58,553 nt of DNA from Opitutia bacterium UBA4506 (GTDB taxonomy: Bacteria > Verrucomicrobiota > Verrucomicrobiia > Opitutales > Puniceicoccaceae): assembly GCA_002388665.1 (NCBI GenBank), contig DGMY01000063.1, forward strand, positions 1-58,553, given 5' to 3'. Positions 8,334 through 17,552 of the stretch are shown one piece after another. The translations under genes and the position numbers were made by a program. The notes under the pieces are model-generated. The model worked only from the letters and a program-made list of their open reading frames with translations, made no database searches and was not told the origin of the DNA. Each line of letters begins with the position of its first letter. Position 1 is the first letter of the stretch.

Positions 8334-9470
8334 ATGGTCATTTTTGTTCTCAATGAGTCGGATGCAGGAGAGAGACGATGTGCCGCAACACCCGAGACCG
8401 TTAAGCGGTTCTCTGCGTTGAGTCCCTCGCCCACAATTTTAGTAGAGTCGGGACTCGGGGTGGCCAGTGGCTATCCGGACGAAGACTATCAAGCCGCCGG
8501 GGCCACTATCATTTCGACCAGGGATGATGGGTTCGCCCAGTCCAATGTCGTCGTGCGGGTCCAGGCGCCTACCCTGGATGAGATTCCATCCTATCGGCGG
8601 GGCAGTTTATCGATAAGCCTTTTGGATCCGTTCAACAACCGGGCCGCTCTCGACGCTTTTTCAACCGCCGGGGTGGACGCCATCAGTTTGGAAATGATTC
8701 CGCGGACGACACTCGCCCAGAAAATGGATGTTCTGAGTTCGCAGGCAAACTTGGCAGGGTATTCGGCGGTGTTGGTTGCTTCGGAGATGTTGGGTAAGAT
8801 CCTTCCAATGATGATGACTCCGGCCGGTACAATTTCGCCGGCAAAGGTGTTTGTGATCGGGGTCGGCGTCGCGGGGTTGCAGGCCATCGCGACCGCCAAG
8901 CGCCTGGGGGCCCGAGTGGAGGCGTTCGATACGCGGCCCGTCGTAGAAGAGCAGGTGAAATCGCTCGGGGCGAAGTTCGTCAAAATTGATTTGGGCGAAA
9001 CCGGGCAGACGGACCAGGGTTACGCGAAGGAGCTCACCCCTGAGCAAATCGAGCTGCAGCAAAAGGGAATGGCCAAGGTGTGCGCGAGTGCCGATATCGT
9101 GGTGACCACCGCGAAGTTGTTCGGACGCCCTGCGCCGAAGATTGTCACCCGTGAAATGGTCGCGGGGATGCGCCCCGGTGCTGTGGTAGTCGATCTGGCT
9201 GCCGACACGGGAGGGAATGTGGTCGGTACGGTTCCGGGGGAAGTGGTTGAAAACGAAAACGGAGTGCGAATTGTCGGTACCCGCTGCATCGAAGGCACCG
9301 TCGCCCGGGATGCTTCCGGAATGTTGGCCTCCAACCTTTTTGCTCTCATCGAACATTTCTACGACAAGGATTCGGGGAATTTTGATTACCGTGAGGAGGA
9401 TGAGATCCTCCAGGGATGTCTCATTGTACGGAATGGTGCGGTCGTCCACGAAAAGTTTAAGAACCTTTAA
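8334..9470 (+). CDS. pntAA: NAD(P) transhydrogenase subunit alpha part 1
   Basis: NAD(H)-binding domain I of the proton-translocating transhydrogenase, which uses the proton gradient to move hydride from NADH to NADP+. The 378-residue soluble protein opens with MVIFVLNESDAGERRCAATP, matching the start of PntA proteins, then has the NAD-binding GVGVAGLQAIATAKRLGARV and the RPVVEEQVKSLGAKF loop. In E. coli this domain is fused to the membrane part; here it is separate, as in many other bacteria. A GGAGG run sits one base before the ATG, too close to act as a normal ribosome-binding site. The 181-bp leader upstream contains an imperfect hairpin at 8208-8234. Confidence 0.94.
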   Translation: MVIFVLNESDAGERRCAATPETVKRFSALSPSPTILVESGLGVASGYPDEDYQAAGATIISTRDDGFAQSNVVVRVQAPTLDEIPSYRRGSLSISLLDPFNNRAALDAFSTAGVDAISLEMIPRTTLAQKMDVLSSQANLAGYSAVLVASEMLGKILPMMMTPAGTISPAKVFVIGVGVAGLQAIATAKRLGARVEAFDTRPVVEEQVKSLGAKFVKIDLGETGQTDQGYAKELTPEQIELQQKGMAKVCASADIVVTTAKLFGRPAPKIVTREMVAGMRPGAVVVDLAADTGGNVVGTVPGEVVENENGVRIVGTRCIEGTVARDASGMLASNLFALIEHFYDKDSGNFDYREEDEILQGCLIVRNGAVVHEKFKNL

Positions 9471-9481
9471 CCTCTACGATT

Positions 9482-9772
9482 ATGGAACTGGTCCTATTGT
9501 TGTTCATTTTTACCTTAGCCGCCTTTTTGGGTTTTGAGCTCATTGCGAAGGTCCCTTCTCAGTTGCACACGCCGCTGATGTCCGGCTCGAATGCGATTTC
9601 GGGGATTACTATCGTCGGTGCGATTACGGCAACTGGCATGTCCGATTCGATGATCGCTCAATGTCTGGGCTTTGTCGCCCTGGTCCTGGCAACGATCAAT
9701 GTTGTCGGTGGCTACTTCGTGACCGACCGCATGCTCGCGATGTTTAAGAAGAAGGAAAAGGCACCCAAATGA
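9482..9772 (+). CDS. pntAB: NAD(P) transhydrogenase subunit alpha part 2
   Basis: Small membrane subunit (96 residues) of the split transhydrogenase, forming part of the proton channel with PntB. Three hydrophobic segments are visible: about 3-20, 40-58 (with SGITIVGAITATG) and 62-82, followed by a short basic tail ending KKKEKAPK. The segment KVPSQLHTPLMSGSNAISG is the family hallmark. It starts 11 bp after pntAA and overlaps pntB by four bases (ATGA), so the three genes are one operon producing subunits in order. Confidence 0.94.
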   Translation: MELVLLLFIFTLAAFLGFELIAKVPSQLHTPLMSGSNAISGITIVGAITATGMSDSMIAQCLGFVALVLATINVVGGYFVTDRMLAMFKKKEKAPK

Positions 9773-11169
9773 GTGGAGTACTGTTAAATATCGCTTATAT
9801 CGCTGCGGCGGTTCTGTTCATTTTCGGGATTAAAATGCTCGGGTCGGCCGGCACGGCACGGCGGGGTAATTTGATCTCCGCGGCCGGGATGTTGTTGGCG
9901 GTGGTCGTTACGTTGATGAAGTCTGGAATGGACTATCAGTGGATCTGGATCGGCTTGGGCGTGGGAACCATCATAGGGTTTGTCTGGGCCAAGGTGGTCA
10001 AGATGACCGGAATGCCCGAGCTGGTCGCCCTGTTTAATGGCTTTGGGGGTATCGCTTCCGTCTTCGTCGCGTGGGCCGAGTACCAGAAGTATTTTAGTGA
10101 GGGGGGCATTCTAGGAATTGAGAACGATACCTTCACGGCGGTCGTCATTGTCGTCGCAACTTGGATCGGGGCTTTGACGTTCTCGGGGAGCATTATTGCC
10201 TGGGGCAAGCTTTCCGGGAAGATTGGCGGGTCACCCACTATTTTACCGAACCAGCGTTTGATTGCGGTGGTCCTCGCCCTGCTTTCCATCGCCAGTGTTG
10301 TGGCCTTCGGCTGGATGCCAGACGGACCGATCGGGTACGGTATCTTTTTCGCCGTTCTCGTCGCGGGGATTGGACTCGGGATTTTCGGTGTCCTTCCCAT
10401 CGGCGGTGGCGATATGCCGGTGGTGATTTCGCTGCTCAACAGTTTGTCCGGGTTGGCGGCTTCTGCTGCCGGCTTTGCCATCCAGAATAACGTCCTCATC
10501 GTGGCGGGCTGTCTGGTGGGGTGCTCGGGCTTGATCCTTACCCTGATCATGTGCAAGGCGATGAACCGTAATCTTGCGAACGTACTTTTCAGTGGGTTTG
10601 GAAGTACCGGTGCTTCTGCAGAGGGAGAAGAGGTCGAGGGTGAGATGAAGGCGGCGTCGACTTCGGATGCGTACTACGTCCTCGAAGCTGCCCAGAGCGT
10701 TGTCATTATTCCCGGATACGGGATGGCGGTCGCCCAGGCCCAGCACGCGGTGAAAGAGTTGGGCGATTTGCTTGAGGAAAATGGAGCCGAGGTCTTTTAT
10801 GCGATTCACCCGGTCGCGGGTCGGATGCCGGGCCACATGAATGTGCTCTTGGCCGAAGCGGACGTTCCCTACGAACAGTTGGTGGAGATGGACTCGATCA
10901 ATCCCCGGATGCCGTCGGTCGATGTCGCCATCGTTATCGGCGCGAATGATGTCGTGAATCCCGCCGCCTCGGACGATTCTGCAAGCCCGATCTACGGGAT
11001 GCCCATCATCAAAGCGAATGAAGCTCGTACAGTCTACGCGTTGAAGCGGGGCAAGGGCGCTGGTTTCTCCGGGTTGGTGAATAAGCTCTATTTCCTCGAG
11101 AAGACTCGGATGCTCTACGGCGATGCCAAGGAGACGGTGACAGCGCTGGTCTCAGAATTTAAGAAGTAA
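9769..11169 (+). CDS. pntB: NAD(P) transhydrogenase subunit beta
   Basis: Membrane domain II plus NADP(H)-binding domain III of the transhydrogenase. The first 270 or so residues of the 466 form about eight or nine membrane spans, including GMPELVALFNGFGGIAS and a segment GGGDMPVVISLLNSLSGLAA that are conserved in PntB. The C-terminal soluble domain (about 290-466) begins with VVIIPGYGMAVAQAQHAV, the NADP-binding fold, and contains YAIHPVAGRMPGHMNVLLAE and VVIGANDVVNPAA. Length is normal. A weak hairpin (7-bp arms at 11186-11192 and 11214-11220) follows the stop, without a T-run; the convergent birA operon ends at 11288. Confidence 0.95.
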   Translation: MSGVLLNIAYIAAAVLFIFGIKMLGSAGTARRGNLISAAGMLLAVVVTLMKSGMDYQWIWIGLGVGTIIGFVWAKVVKMTGMPELVALFNGFGGIASVFVAWAEYQKYFSEGGILGIENDTFTAVVIVVATWIGALTFSGSIIAWGKLSGKIGGSPTILPNQRLIAVVLALLSIASVVAFGWMPDGPIGYGIFFAVLVAGIGLGIFGVLPIGGGDMPVVISLLNSLSGLAASAAGFAIQNNVLIVAGCLVGCSGLILTLIMCKAMNRNLANVLFSGFGSTGASAEGEEVEGEMKAASTSDAYYVLEAAQSVVIIPGYGMAVAQAQHAVKELGDLLEENGAEVFYAIHPVAGRMPGHMNVLLAEADVPYEQLVEMDSINPRMPSVDVAIVIGANDVVNPAASDDSASPIYGMPIIKANEARTVYALKRGKGAGFSGLVNKLYFLEKTRMLYGDAKETVTALVSEFKK

Positions 11170-11287
11170 GAGGAATCGATTGGGTCGTGCGCGCGCTCTC
11201 TCTTTAATCCAGGGCGCACGGCTCTTCCCTCAGGGGTCCGCAACGCGCAGGGTGCGAGCCTCTCCAGGCCGGATCCTTGTGAGGAAT

Positions 11288-12289
11288 CTATAGCGGTCGG
11301 AGACTGACGTCCCCCGCCCGGTAGGAGCGAATGGCGCCGTTTGGGTCTTTGAGTAGAAGCGCCCCCGAGCGATCGATTCCGATCATCGTGCCGGTCTGCC
11401 GATCTTCGTCGGAATTCTGCACGTACACTTCTTGCCCGAGGAAGCAGGCGAAGGTGCTCCACTCATCCGCGAGACGGTCTTCGTCGATTCCGAGAATGCA
11501 CTCGTTGACCGCGTGCGTGGATTCTTCGATGACCGCAGCGATCATCCTGTCGAGGTGGAACAGGCGACCCGACTCAGCGGCAAGACTGGTGGCCGAACTC
11601 CGAAGATCCTCTGGGATGTCCTCGGTTCTCATGTTTACGTTCATTCCAGTGCCGATCACGAGCGAGGTGATGCGCTCGGTTTCAAATGTCGATTCGGAGA
11701 GAATGCCCGCGATCTTGCGTCCCTTCAGGTAGAGATCATTGGGCCATTTTAGTTGCACGGGGAGATCTGTTTCACGGTGAATCCGTCGACACAGGCGAAG
11801 GCCCGTCCAAATGGTCAGCAGGCCCAGCTGCCGGGGTGAAATGTTGGGTCGAAATCCTACGCTGGCGTAGACGTTGCCGTCAAAGTCGCCGCTCCAGGCG
11901 CGTCCCCGCCGACCCCGACCCCCGGGCTGTTTCCGCGTGATGCAGGCGAGCGGTGCCTCTTCTTCAGTTGCGAGCAGGCGTAGCACTTCGCTGTTGGTAC
12001 TCTTGGATTCCTCGAAGAGAGTGAGTGATTCGAGGGGCGCTTCCTGGGGCAGTTGGGAGAGAATACCCGCCTCAGTGGCATGATCGGGGAAGCCCGAAAT
12101 CCGGTACCCGCGATTGCGGATCGCCTCGAGGGTAAATCCTTGTTTCTTCAGATTTTCGAGACGCTTCCAGACGGCGACTCGGGAGAGACCCAGTTGCTCT
12201 GCGAGCGCTTGTCCCGAATGAAATTGAGCGGAATCTTCGAGGAGGGTTCGAAGGATTTGTACGTCGGGAGATTGGGACCGCATAGTCAT
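11288..12289 (-). CDS. birA: Biotin-protein ligase with N-terminal repressor domain (BirA)
   Basis: Activates biotin as biotinyl-AMP and attaches it to the biotin carboxyl carrier protein of acetyl-CoA carboxylase. The 333-residue form includes an N-terminal winged helix (about 8-65, with ALAEQLGLSRVAVWKRLENL), so it may also repress biotin genes. The ligase domain shows the biotinyl-AMP loop GGRGRRGRAW, the KWPNDLYLKGRKIAGILSE segment and IGTGMNVN. The C-terminal small domain (about 285-333) is an SH3-like fold. It begins 3 bp after nadC and is presumably co-transcribed with it, a pairing of two cofactor genes. No biotin synthesis gene is in the window, so its operator targets are unknown. 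Confidence 0.93.
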   Translation of the reverse strand: MTMRSQSPDVQILRTLLEDSAQFHSGQALAEQLGLSRVAVWKRLENLKKQGFTLEAIRNRGYRISGFPDHATEAGILSQLPQEAPLESLTLFEESKSTNSEVLRLLATEEEAPLACITRKQPGGRGRRGRAWSGDFDGNVYASVGFRPNISPRQLGLLTIWTGLRLCRRIHRETDLPVQLKWPNDLYLKGRKIAGILSESTFETERITSLVIGTGMNVNMRTEDIPEDLRSSATSLAAESGRLFHLDRMIAAVIEESTHAVNECILGIDEDRLADEWSTFACFLGQEVYVQNSDEDRQTGTMIGIDRSGALLLKDPNGAIRSYRAGDVSLRPL

Positions 12290-12292
12290 GCG

Positions 12293-13264
12293 TTACGACT
12301 CGACGTCGAGCCCGAGATCAATCCATCGGCTTTGATGGATCGTTGCCCCGGTCGAGATAAAGTCCAGGCCGAGGCCGGCGAGGTCGGGGATCGTCCGTGC
12401 GGTGATGTTGCCACTGGCTTCGGTGAGCACCTTGCCCGCCACCTCCCGCAGCGCAGTCTTCATGTCATCAATCGAAAAGTTGTCGAAAAGTATGATCTCA
12501 GGAGAAGCGGAGAGGACCCCGGGCAGTTGCTCCAAAGAGTCGATCTCAACCTCGATGGGGAGATCGGGCCGAGAGCTCCGGGCCTTCTCGACGGCCTCCC
12601 GGAAAGCACTCCCGACGGCACCGGAATTTGCGGCGAGATGGTTGTCTTTGATCATGATTCGGTCGTAGAGGCCGAGCCGATGATTCCAGCCACCGCCTTG
12701 GGATACTGCATACTTCAGAAGCGCCCGGTAGCCGGGATGAGTCTTGCGCGTGTCCAGCAGGCGGGTCTCGGTGTCTTGGAGGAGGGAGGCCAGGCGGTGG
12801 GTTTCGGTTGAAACCCCCGACAGAAATTGGATGAAATTGAGAAGCGTGCGCTCGGCGGTGAAGAGAGAGCGGGCCGACCCCGAGATCTTGGCCAATTGAG
12901 ATCCCGGTTCGACGAGATCCCCGTCCTGGGCCAAGAGCTGGATCGAGAGCGATGGGTCGAATCGTTGGAGTATCGCCGGAGCCATCCGCAGCCCAGAGAT
13001 CACTGCGGTTTGTCGGGAGGAGAGAATTGCGGTCGCAGGCTGGCGTCCCGACAGGAATAACTCAGAAGTCGGATCGCCCGGTTGTTCCGCCAGGGTCGCG
13101 AAGCCGCGGCCCCCCAAATCCTCTTCCGCAGCGAGATCGATCAGCTGGGCAATTGATTTCTGATCCAGGTCGCTCCACTGGACCTGATGAAAGAAATGAT
13201 CCCGAAATCGAGCTCGACGGGAAGCGGACGACTCGTGCGAAGGCGATTGTGAATCAGGTACCAT
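12293..13264 (-). CDS. nadC: Nicotinate-nucleotide pyrophosphorylase (carboxylating), QAPRTase
   Basis: Converts quinolinate and PRPP to nicotinate mononucleotide, CO2 and pyrophosphate in de novo NAD synthesis. The 323-residue protein has an N-terminal extension of about 35 residues, then EEDLGGRGFATL, the helical FTAERTLLNFIQFLSGV segment, LLDTRKTHPGYRALLKYAV with the substrate-binding Arg and Lys, GGGWNHRLGLYDRIMIKDNH, and IEVEIDSLEQ / IILFDNF at the C-terminal barrel. All motifs needed for quinolinate and PRPP binding look intact. nadA and nadB are not in the window. galE begins 21 bp upstream on the same strand, so galE-nadC-birA could be read through. Confidence 0.95.
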   Translation of the reverse strand: MVPDSQSPSHESSASRRARFRDHFFHQVQWSDLDQKSIAQLIDLAAEEDLGGRGFATLAEQPGDPTSELFLSGRQPATAILSSRQTAVISGLRMAPAILQRFDPSLSIQLLAQDGDLVEPGSQLAKISGSARSLFTAERTLLNFIQFLSGVSTETHRLASLLQDTETRLLDTRKTHPGYRALLKYAVSQGGGWNHRLGLYDRIMIKDNHLAANSGAVGSAFREAVEKARSSRPDLPIEVEIDSLEQLPGVLSASPEIILFDNFSIDDMKTALREVAGKVLTEASGNITARTIPDLAGLGLDFISTGATIHQSRWIDLGLDVES

Positions 13265-13285
13265 GAAGGGGCCGACGAAAGTCGT

Positions 13286-14317
13286 TCAGGAATCAATCCC
13301 GCGAATCTTCTTTTCCCATTTCCACGCGCTGGCGATCATGTCCCCAAGTTCGAGCTCCGACTTCCAGCCCAACTCATCGTTGGCGTAGCTCGTATCGGCG
13401 TAGACTGCCTCCACATCGCCGGGACGACGTGGAGCGTAGGTTTTGTTGAGCTCCTTGCCGGATACCTTTTCGAAGGCTTCGACAATCTCTTTGACCGAAC
13501 TCCCTTTGCCGGTCCCGAGGTTGAAGTATTCGTATTTCTCGGACGATTTCCCGGAGAGAATTCTCTCCGTAGCGATGACATGTGCCTTTGCCAGATCGAC
13601 AACGTGAATGTAGTCACGCACGCAGGTACCATCGGGAGTGTCGTAGTCGTCGCCGAAGATGCTGATCTTCTCCCGAATGCCCGCACCCGTTTGGGTGATG
13701 AAGGGAACCAGATTGTTCGGAACTCCGCGGGGGAGCTCGCCAATCTCTGCGGAAGGGTGGGCACCGATCGGATTGAAATATCGCAAGGCGATTGTCCGGT
13801 AGTCGACGCCGGAAGTCACAGCGTCCTGGAGGATTTCCTCGCAGATCTGTTTGGTATTTCCGTAGGGGGAAAGAGCCTTCTTGACCGGAGCGTGCTCGGT
13901 GACAGGGAGGACGTCCGGTTGGCCGTAAATGGTGCAAGAGGAGGAGAAAACCAGCCCTTTCGCCTGGGTCGTTGGCAGTACCTCGAGCAGGTTGACCAGC
14001 GACACGATGTTGTTGCGATAGTAGTGCAGCGGCTTTGAAACGGATTCGCCGACCGCCTTGGAGGCCGCAAAATGGATGATCGCAGCGACGTCGGGATGGC
14101 CTTGGAAGAACAGCTCCAGTTTCGCTTCGTCACAGATGTCGAATACCGCCAGGTCCGGACGAGTCCCGGTAATGGCTTCGATGCCATCGATGACGCGCTC
14201 TTCGGAGTTGGACAGGTCGTCGATAATGACGACTTCGTATCCGCGCTCGATGAGCTCGACTGCAGTGTGAGAACCAATGTATCCGGCACCGCCGGTAACG
14301 AGAATTTTTTGTTTCAT
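13286..14317 (-). CDS. galE: UDP-glucose 4-epimerase
   Basis: Interconverts UDP-glucose and UDP-galactose with bound NAD. The 343-residue protein is a short-chain dehydrogenase-type epimerase: NAD-binding VTGGAGYIGSHTAVELIERG at the N-terminus, IIHFAASKAVGESVSKPLHY, the catalytic SSSCTIYG serine/threonine region and the YGNTK catalytic pair, then ALRYFNPIGAHPSAEIGE. Length and order match GalE exactly. It could supply UDP-galactose for surface polysaccharides as well as serve galactose use with the galactokinase at 5958. It begins 7 bp after lysA, so the two are probably co-transcribed despite unrelated pathways. Confidence 0.94.
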   Translation of the reverse strand: MKQKILVTGGAGYIGSHTAVELIERGYEVVIIDDLSNSEERVIDGIEAITGTRPDLAVFDICDEAKLELFFQGHPDVAAIIHFAASKAVGESVSKPLHYYRNNIVSLVNLLEVLPTTQAKGLVFSSSCTIYGQPDVLPVTEHAPVKKALSPYGNTKQICEEILQDAVTSGVDYRTIALRYFNPIGAHPSAEIGELPRGVPNNLVPFITQTGAGIREKISIFGDDYDTPDGTCVRDYIHVVDLAKAHVIATERILSGKSSEKYEYFNLGTGKGSSVKEIVEAFEKVSGKELNKTYAPRRPGDVEAVYADTSYANDELGWKSELELGDMIASAWKWEKKIRGIDS

Positions 14318-14324
14318 GATGGCC

Positions 14325-15581
14325 TCAGATTTCGTTGGAAAGGAGTTGATCGAGTGTTTGGCGGCGCCTGATTAAACTCAAGTCTCCATTTGGATTGAGG
14401 AGGGTCTCAGCCGTCTCGGGAAAGCTGTTGTAGTTCTTTGTACTCATCGCGCTACAGTACGCGCCCGCACCACCGATGATGCACCAATCGCCGATCTCCA
14501 CGCGGGGGAATTCACGCGAGGCGAGGGTCTCCCCATCTTCGGGTGCCGGGGTCACCAGGTCGCCGGATTCGCAGCAATGCCCGACGATGACATACTGTTC
14601 CTTCGGCCGGTCCGATCCGTCCGCATCGCGGGGGATGATGGAGATCGGATGTTGGGCGGCGTACAGCGAGGGGCGGAGGAGCTCCGTCATACCGCTGTTG
14701 AGTTTGATGAATTGATGACCGCCCGGGCCGGTGTTCACAATGTCCTGCACTTGGCTGACGAGGTAGCCTGCGTTGGCAACTACGAAGGTCCCGGGTTCAA
14801 TTTCGAGCCGGATCTTGCGGCCTGTTTCTTCGGCAAATGCGGTCAGCGCGGCGGCCACGGGTTCGCCGATCTTGAGAAGGTCGGTACTGACTTCGTCGGG
14901 CATGCGCGCCACTTTGTACCCCCCGCCGAGGTTGAGCGATTCCACTGTGTCAAACTCGCGAACGAGAGCCAGGCTCAGGTGGGCGGTTCGTTGCCAGACT
15001 GAGGGGTCGCTTCCCGATCCGATGTGGGTGTGGATGCGTTCGGCCGTTAAATTGAATTCGGCGAGGATGGCGGCGACTTCCTCTTTTTGCTCATGCCAGA
15101 TGCCGAAACTTGAGGAGGGGCCCCCGACGTTGGTTTTCGCCGTGCCCCCGGAGCCGAGACCGGGATTGAAGCGGATTCCGACTTTCGTGTTCGGGAATTC
15201 CTGCCCGTACCGGCGGAGCTGGGAAAGTGAGCAGGCGTTGAGCTTTACGCCCTTGCGGATCCATTGGCCAAAGTCTGCCGGGAGTTCCTGGGTGCTCAGC
15301 GAGATGGCCTCTGGCTCTATGCCAGCGCGAAGAGCGCGATCAACTTCAAAGCCCGAACTCGCATCGATTCCGATACCTTGTTCCGCGATGATCGAGAGAA
15401 TGGCCCGGGTAGGGCAGGCTTTCATCGCATAGCGAGGGAACAGGCCGAAAGGTGCCGGAAACTGTTTCATCGTTTCCGTCTGTCGGCGGATCGCCGCTTC
15501 GTCGTAGACAAAGCATGGGGTGCCCGCGAGGGCTTCGAGTTTCGCCAGGAGCGCGGCGTTGAACAATTCTGGAATCTCCAT
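14325..15581 (-). CDS. lysA: Diaminopimelate decarboxylase (PLP fold III)
   Basis: Predicted last enzyme of lysine synthesis, decarboxylating meso-diaminopimelate with pyridoxal phosphate. The 418-residue protein has the PLP lysine in YAMKAC (Lys54), the HIGSGSD motif (His186), the glycine loop LNLGGGYKV, EIEPGTFVVANAGYL, and the C-terminal CCESGDLVTP plus GAGAYCSAM segments that complete the dimeric active site. These favour DAP decarboxylase over ornithine or arginine decarboxylases, although related carboxynorspermidine-type enzymes share parts of the fold. It is upstream of galE with a 7-bp gap. The 166 bp between it and the ExbB gene upstream hold no gene and no clear terminator. Confidence 0.88.
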   Translation of the reverse strand: MEIPELFNAALLAKLEALAGTPCFVYDEAAIRRQTETMKQFPAPFGLFPRYAMKACPTRAILSIIAEQGIGIDASSGFEVDRALRAGIEPEAISLSTQELPADFGQWIRKGVKLNACSLSQLRRYGQEFPNTKVGIRFNPGLGSGGTAKTNVGGPSSSFGIWHEQKEEVAAILAEFNLTAERIHTHIGSGSDPSVWQRTAHLSLALVREFDTVESLNLGGGYKVARMPDEVSTDLLKIGEPVAAALTAFAEETGRKIRLEIEPGTFVVANAGYLVSQVQDIVNTGPGGHQFIKLNSGMTELLRPSLYAAQHPISIIPRDADGSDRPKEQYVIVGHCCESGDLVTPAPEDGETLASREFPRVEIGDWCIIGGAGAYCSAMSTKNYNSFPETAETLLNPNGDLSLIRRRQTLDQLLSNEI

Positions 15582-15747
15582 AGCCCTATCGAGTCCTAGG
15601 GATGGCTCGATGGCAAGTCTGGCGATGAAGATCGAGCCGCTCGCCGGAGTATTTTCCGAACGGCCGGAGAGCGCATTGCCCCGCCTGCCGGGAGCTTTAC
15701 CCGCCCCTTCCTGTGCTCAAAAGTGAATCAGCTGGGGGTGGGCGGGA

Positions 15748-16449
15748 TCAGTCCTCCTCAACCGTGTCGATCAGGTCCGTCGCGGTTTGGGTGGTTTGGA
15801 TCATCTGATGCCCGAGTCGGTTGCGCAGGATAAAGTAGAAGATCATGGCCGGGATCCCGATGACCAACCCTGTCGCGGTCGTGATCAGGGCCTCACCAAT
15901 ATCTCCCGCGAGGAGTTCGGGACGGCCCATGCCACCCTGACCGATCGTTTGGAAGGCGCTGATCATCCCGCTCACCGTTCCCAGAAGTCCGATCATCGGC
16001 GCAACCGCCGCTACCACGTTCAGGTAGTTGACCCACTGGGACACGCTGTTTTCGGCAGCCTCCAAATGCTCGACCAGCAGATTCTCAACCTGTTCTTTGT
16101 TCAGGTTCGGGCGGTCGCTGCGCAGTTTCAGTAGGGCGGGAGCGAGGCATCGTCCGAGGATAGTGCTGCTCTCGCGGAGAGATTGGCTCGCGGCTTCGAT
16201 ATTGTGCTGGGCGAGGTCGTTGCGGATCGGTGCGAGTACAGCGTCGGGGATAAACCGGCTGCGACGGGTCTCCATGTAGCTGTAGATGATGAGGAAAATC
16301 ATGGCCAGCGAACAACCGGCGAGGGGGATCATCGCCCAGCCTCCTTGTTGGATCATTCCGAAAAGACTGGTGTTCGCGGGCGGAGTTTCAGCTTGCGCCA
16401 ATAGAAGAGACGGGGTGGCCGCCAGAATGAGGAGGTGGATCGTTTTCAT
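15748..16449 (-). CDS. MotA/TolQ/ExbB-family proton channel protein
   Basis: Inner-membrane component of an ion-driven energy-transducing complex. The 233-residue protein has an N-terminal signal-like segment (MKTIHLLILAATPSLLLAQ), a first span at about 36-58, a cytoplasmic loop of roughly 80 residues, then the two conserved spans: VAAVAPMIGLLGTVSGMISAF (with the proline and the Gly/Thr typical of ExbB/TolQ) and GEALITTATGLVIGIPAMIFY. ExbB and TolQ normally work with a small ExbD/TolR protein; none is encoded beside it. It is 26 bp after a secreted protein gene in an operon with two TPR-like proteins, so the machine it powers probably includes them. TonB-linked and Tol-linked roles cannot be separated. 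Confidence 0.88.
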   Translation of the reverse strand: MKTIHLLILAATPSLLLAQAETPPANTSLFGMIQQGGWAMIPLAGCSLAMIFLIIYSYMETRRSRFIPDAVLAPIRNDLAQHNIEAASQSLRESSTILGRCLAPALLKLRSDRPNLNKEQVENLLVEHLEAAENSVSQWVNYLNVVAAVAPMIGLLGTVSGMISAFQTIGQGGMGRPELLAGDIGEALITTATGLVIGIPAMIFYFILRNRLGHQMIQTTQTATDLIDTVEED

Positions 16450-16475
16450 GTTCGTTGGAAATTTTTGGTTTAGGT

Positions 16476-17552
16476 TTACAGCGTGTTGTCCGACTCTGGG
16501 GCTGGGTGGTTGGACGAGCCCCGTTTTTCAAGCAGTGGAGAGTCCTCGGTCGATTCGTCGGGGATCAATGGGAGTGGGTTTCCTTCGGCATCCGTTATGA
16601 TGAATTCCTCCAACCCTTTGTCCGCGGCGGCAAATACCATCTGCGGTTGCCATTCGATGCCCCGTTCTCTCGCTTCCGTGGTGAGTCTTTCTAATTCGAT
16701 GGGGTCCTTGAGAATGTAGGCGGAGACGATCGCCAGCGAGTAGCAGTGCTTGAGATAGGGCTGGTGGATGGGCCCAGAGAAAACGATAGGGTGAAGCGCC
16801 GAATCCAGCGCTTCGTCGTACTCGCCCGCTTCGAATTGCAGGGACGCCAGGACATAGAACCCAAGAGCCGATGTTGGGAATCGTTCCGGGGTCCCGTCGA
16901 TCCAGCGGAGAGCTCGCTCCCGGGTTTCTTCGGTGAGTTCAAGCCTGTGGTACGAGAGCAGTTCGATGTCGTCCAGTTCCCGTTGATCTTCGGGGAGCGT
17001 GAGGTAGGGACGGATCGCCTTGATATACGCGATCGCCTGGGCGGGGTTGTCGACCGCCAGTGCGGTGAGCGGTAGCGCCCGATAAAATGAGAGATTTTCA
17101 GGCGCTAGAATCGGGAAAAATGCGTACCGGGCACCAATGATCGATTCGAGGTACGGGAGGGCTTCGCTCAGCTCGCCCGCATTCACTTTCTCAATGGTTT
17201 CGTGGACGATCGAGCCACCGGGGAAAAAGATCTGTTCGATTTCTTCGACGGGGAAAGAGAGGATGACTTCACCGCCTTCCTGGACGAGTCTCAGATAGAT
17301 GCGACCTTCGTGAAGTTCGGAGAGGGTACCTTTGAATTCTTGTCCGCCTTGAATGGTCAGCGTCAGGGGTAGGCGTAGTTCAAGGTGTTCCTTTTCGGGG
17401 ATTGGACCGCCGATAGGAGGCGGGAGGCCGGATAGATTCTCGAGCAATGCCCGGGTGGTTGCTTTCGACAGGTCGGGAGATATGGGTTCCACTGCCCGGC
17501 CCGGTGAGGCGAGGGCCAGAGTGGCGAGGAGCGTGCACGTAAGGCGTTTCAT
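16476..17552 (-). CDS. Secreted protein of unknown function in the TPR/ExbB operon
   Basis: A 358-residue protein with a signal peptide (MKRLTCTLLATLALASPGRAVE). Residues about 55-115 are beta-rich, with the pattern GGQEFKGTLSELHEGRIYLR followed by an IEQIFFPGG turn, resembling a small barrel-like domain often seen before helical repeats in Verrucomicrobia. From about 120 to 310 it is helical, with TPR-like pairs (EALPYLESII, AIAYIKAIRPYL, YVLASLQFEAGEYDEALDSA). The tail is Glu/Pro/Ser-rich. Its start overlaps the stop of the large TPR gene by four bases, and the ExbB gene follows 26 bp later. I do not recognise a named family; a periplasmic scaffold role is inferred from the repeats and context. 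Confidence 0.72.
   Translation of the reverse strand: MKRLTCTLLATLALASPGRAVEPISPDLSKATTRALLENLSGLPPPIGGPIPEKEHLELRLPLTLTIQGGQEFKGTLSELHEGRIYLRLVQEGGEVILSFPVEEIEQIFFPGGSIVHETIEKVNAGELSEALPYLESIIGARYAFFPILAPENLSFYRALPLTALAVDNPAQAIAYIKAIRPYLTLPEDQRELDDIELLSYHRLELTEETRERALRWIDGTPERFPTSALGFYVLASLQFEAGEYDEALDSALHPIVFSGPIHQPYLKHCYSLAIVSAYILKDPIELERLTTEARERGIEWQPQMVFAAADKGLEEFIITDAEGNPLPLIPDESTEDSPLLEKRGSSNHPAPESDNTL

Noticed and set aside
11186..11220. Hairpin after pntB as a terminator
   Set aside because: Stem of only seven pairs with a 21-base loop and no T-run.
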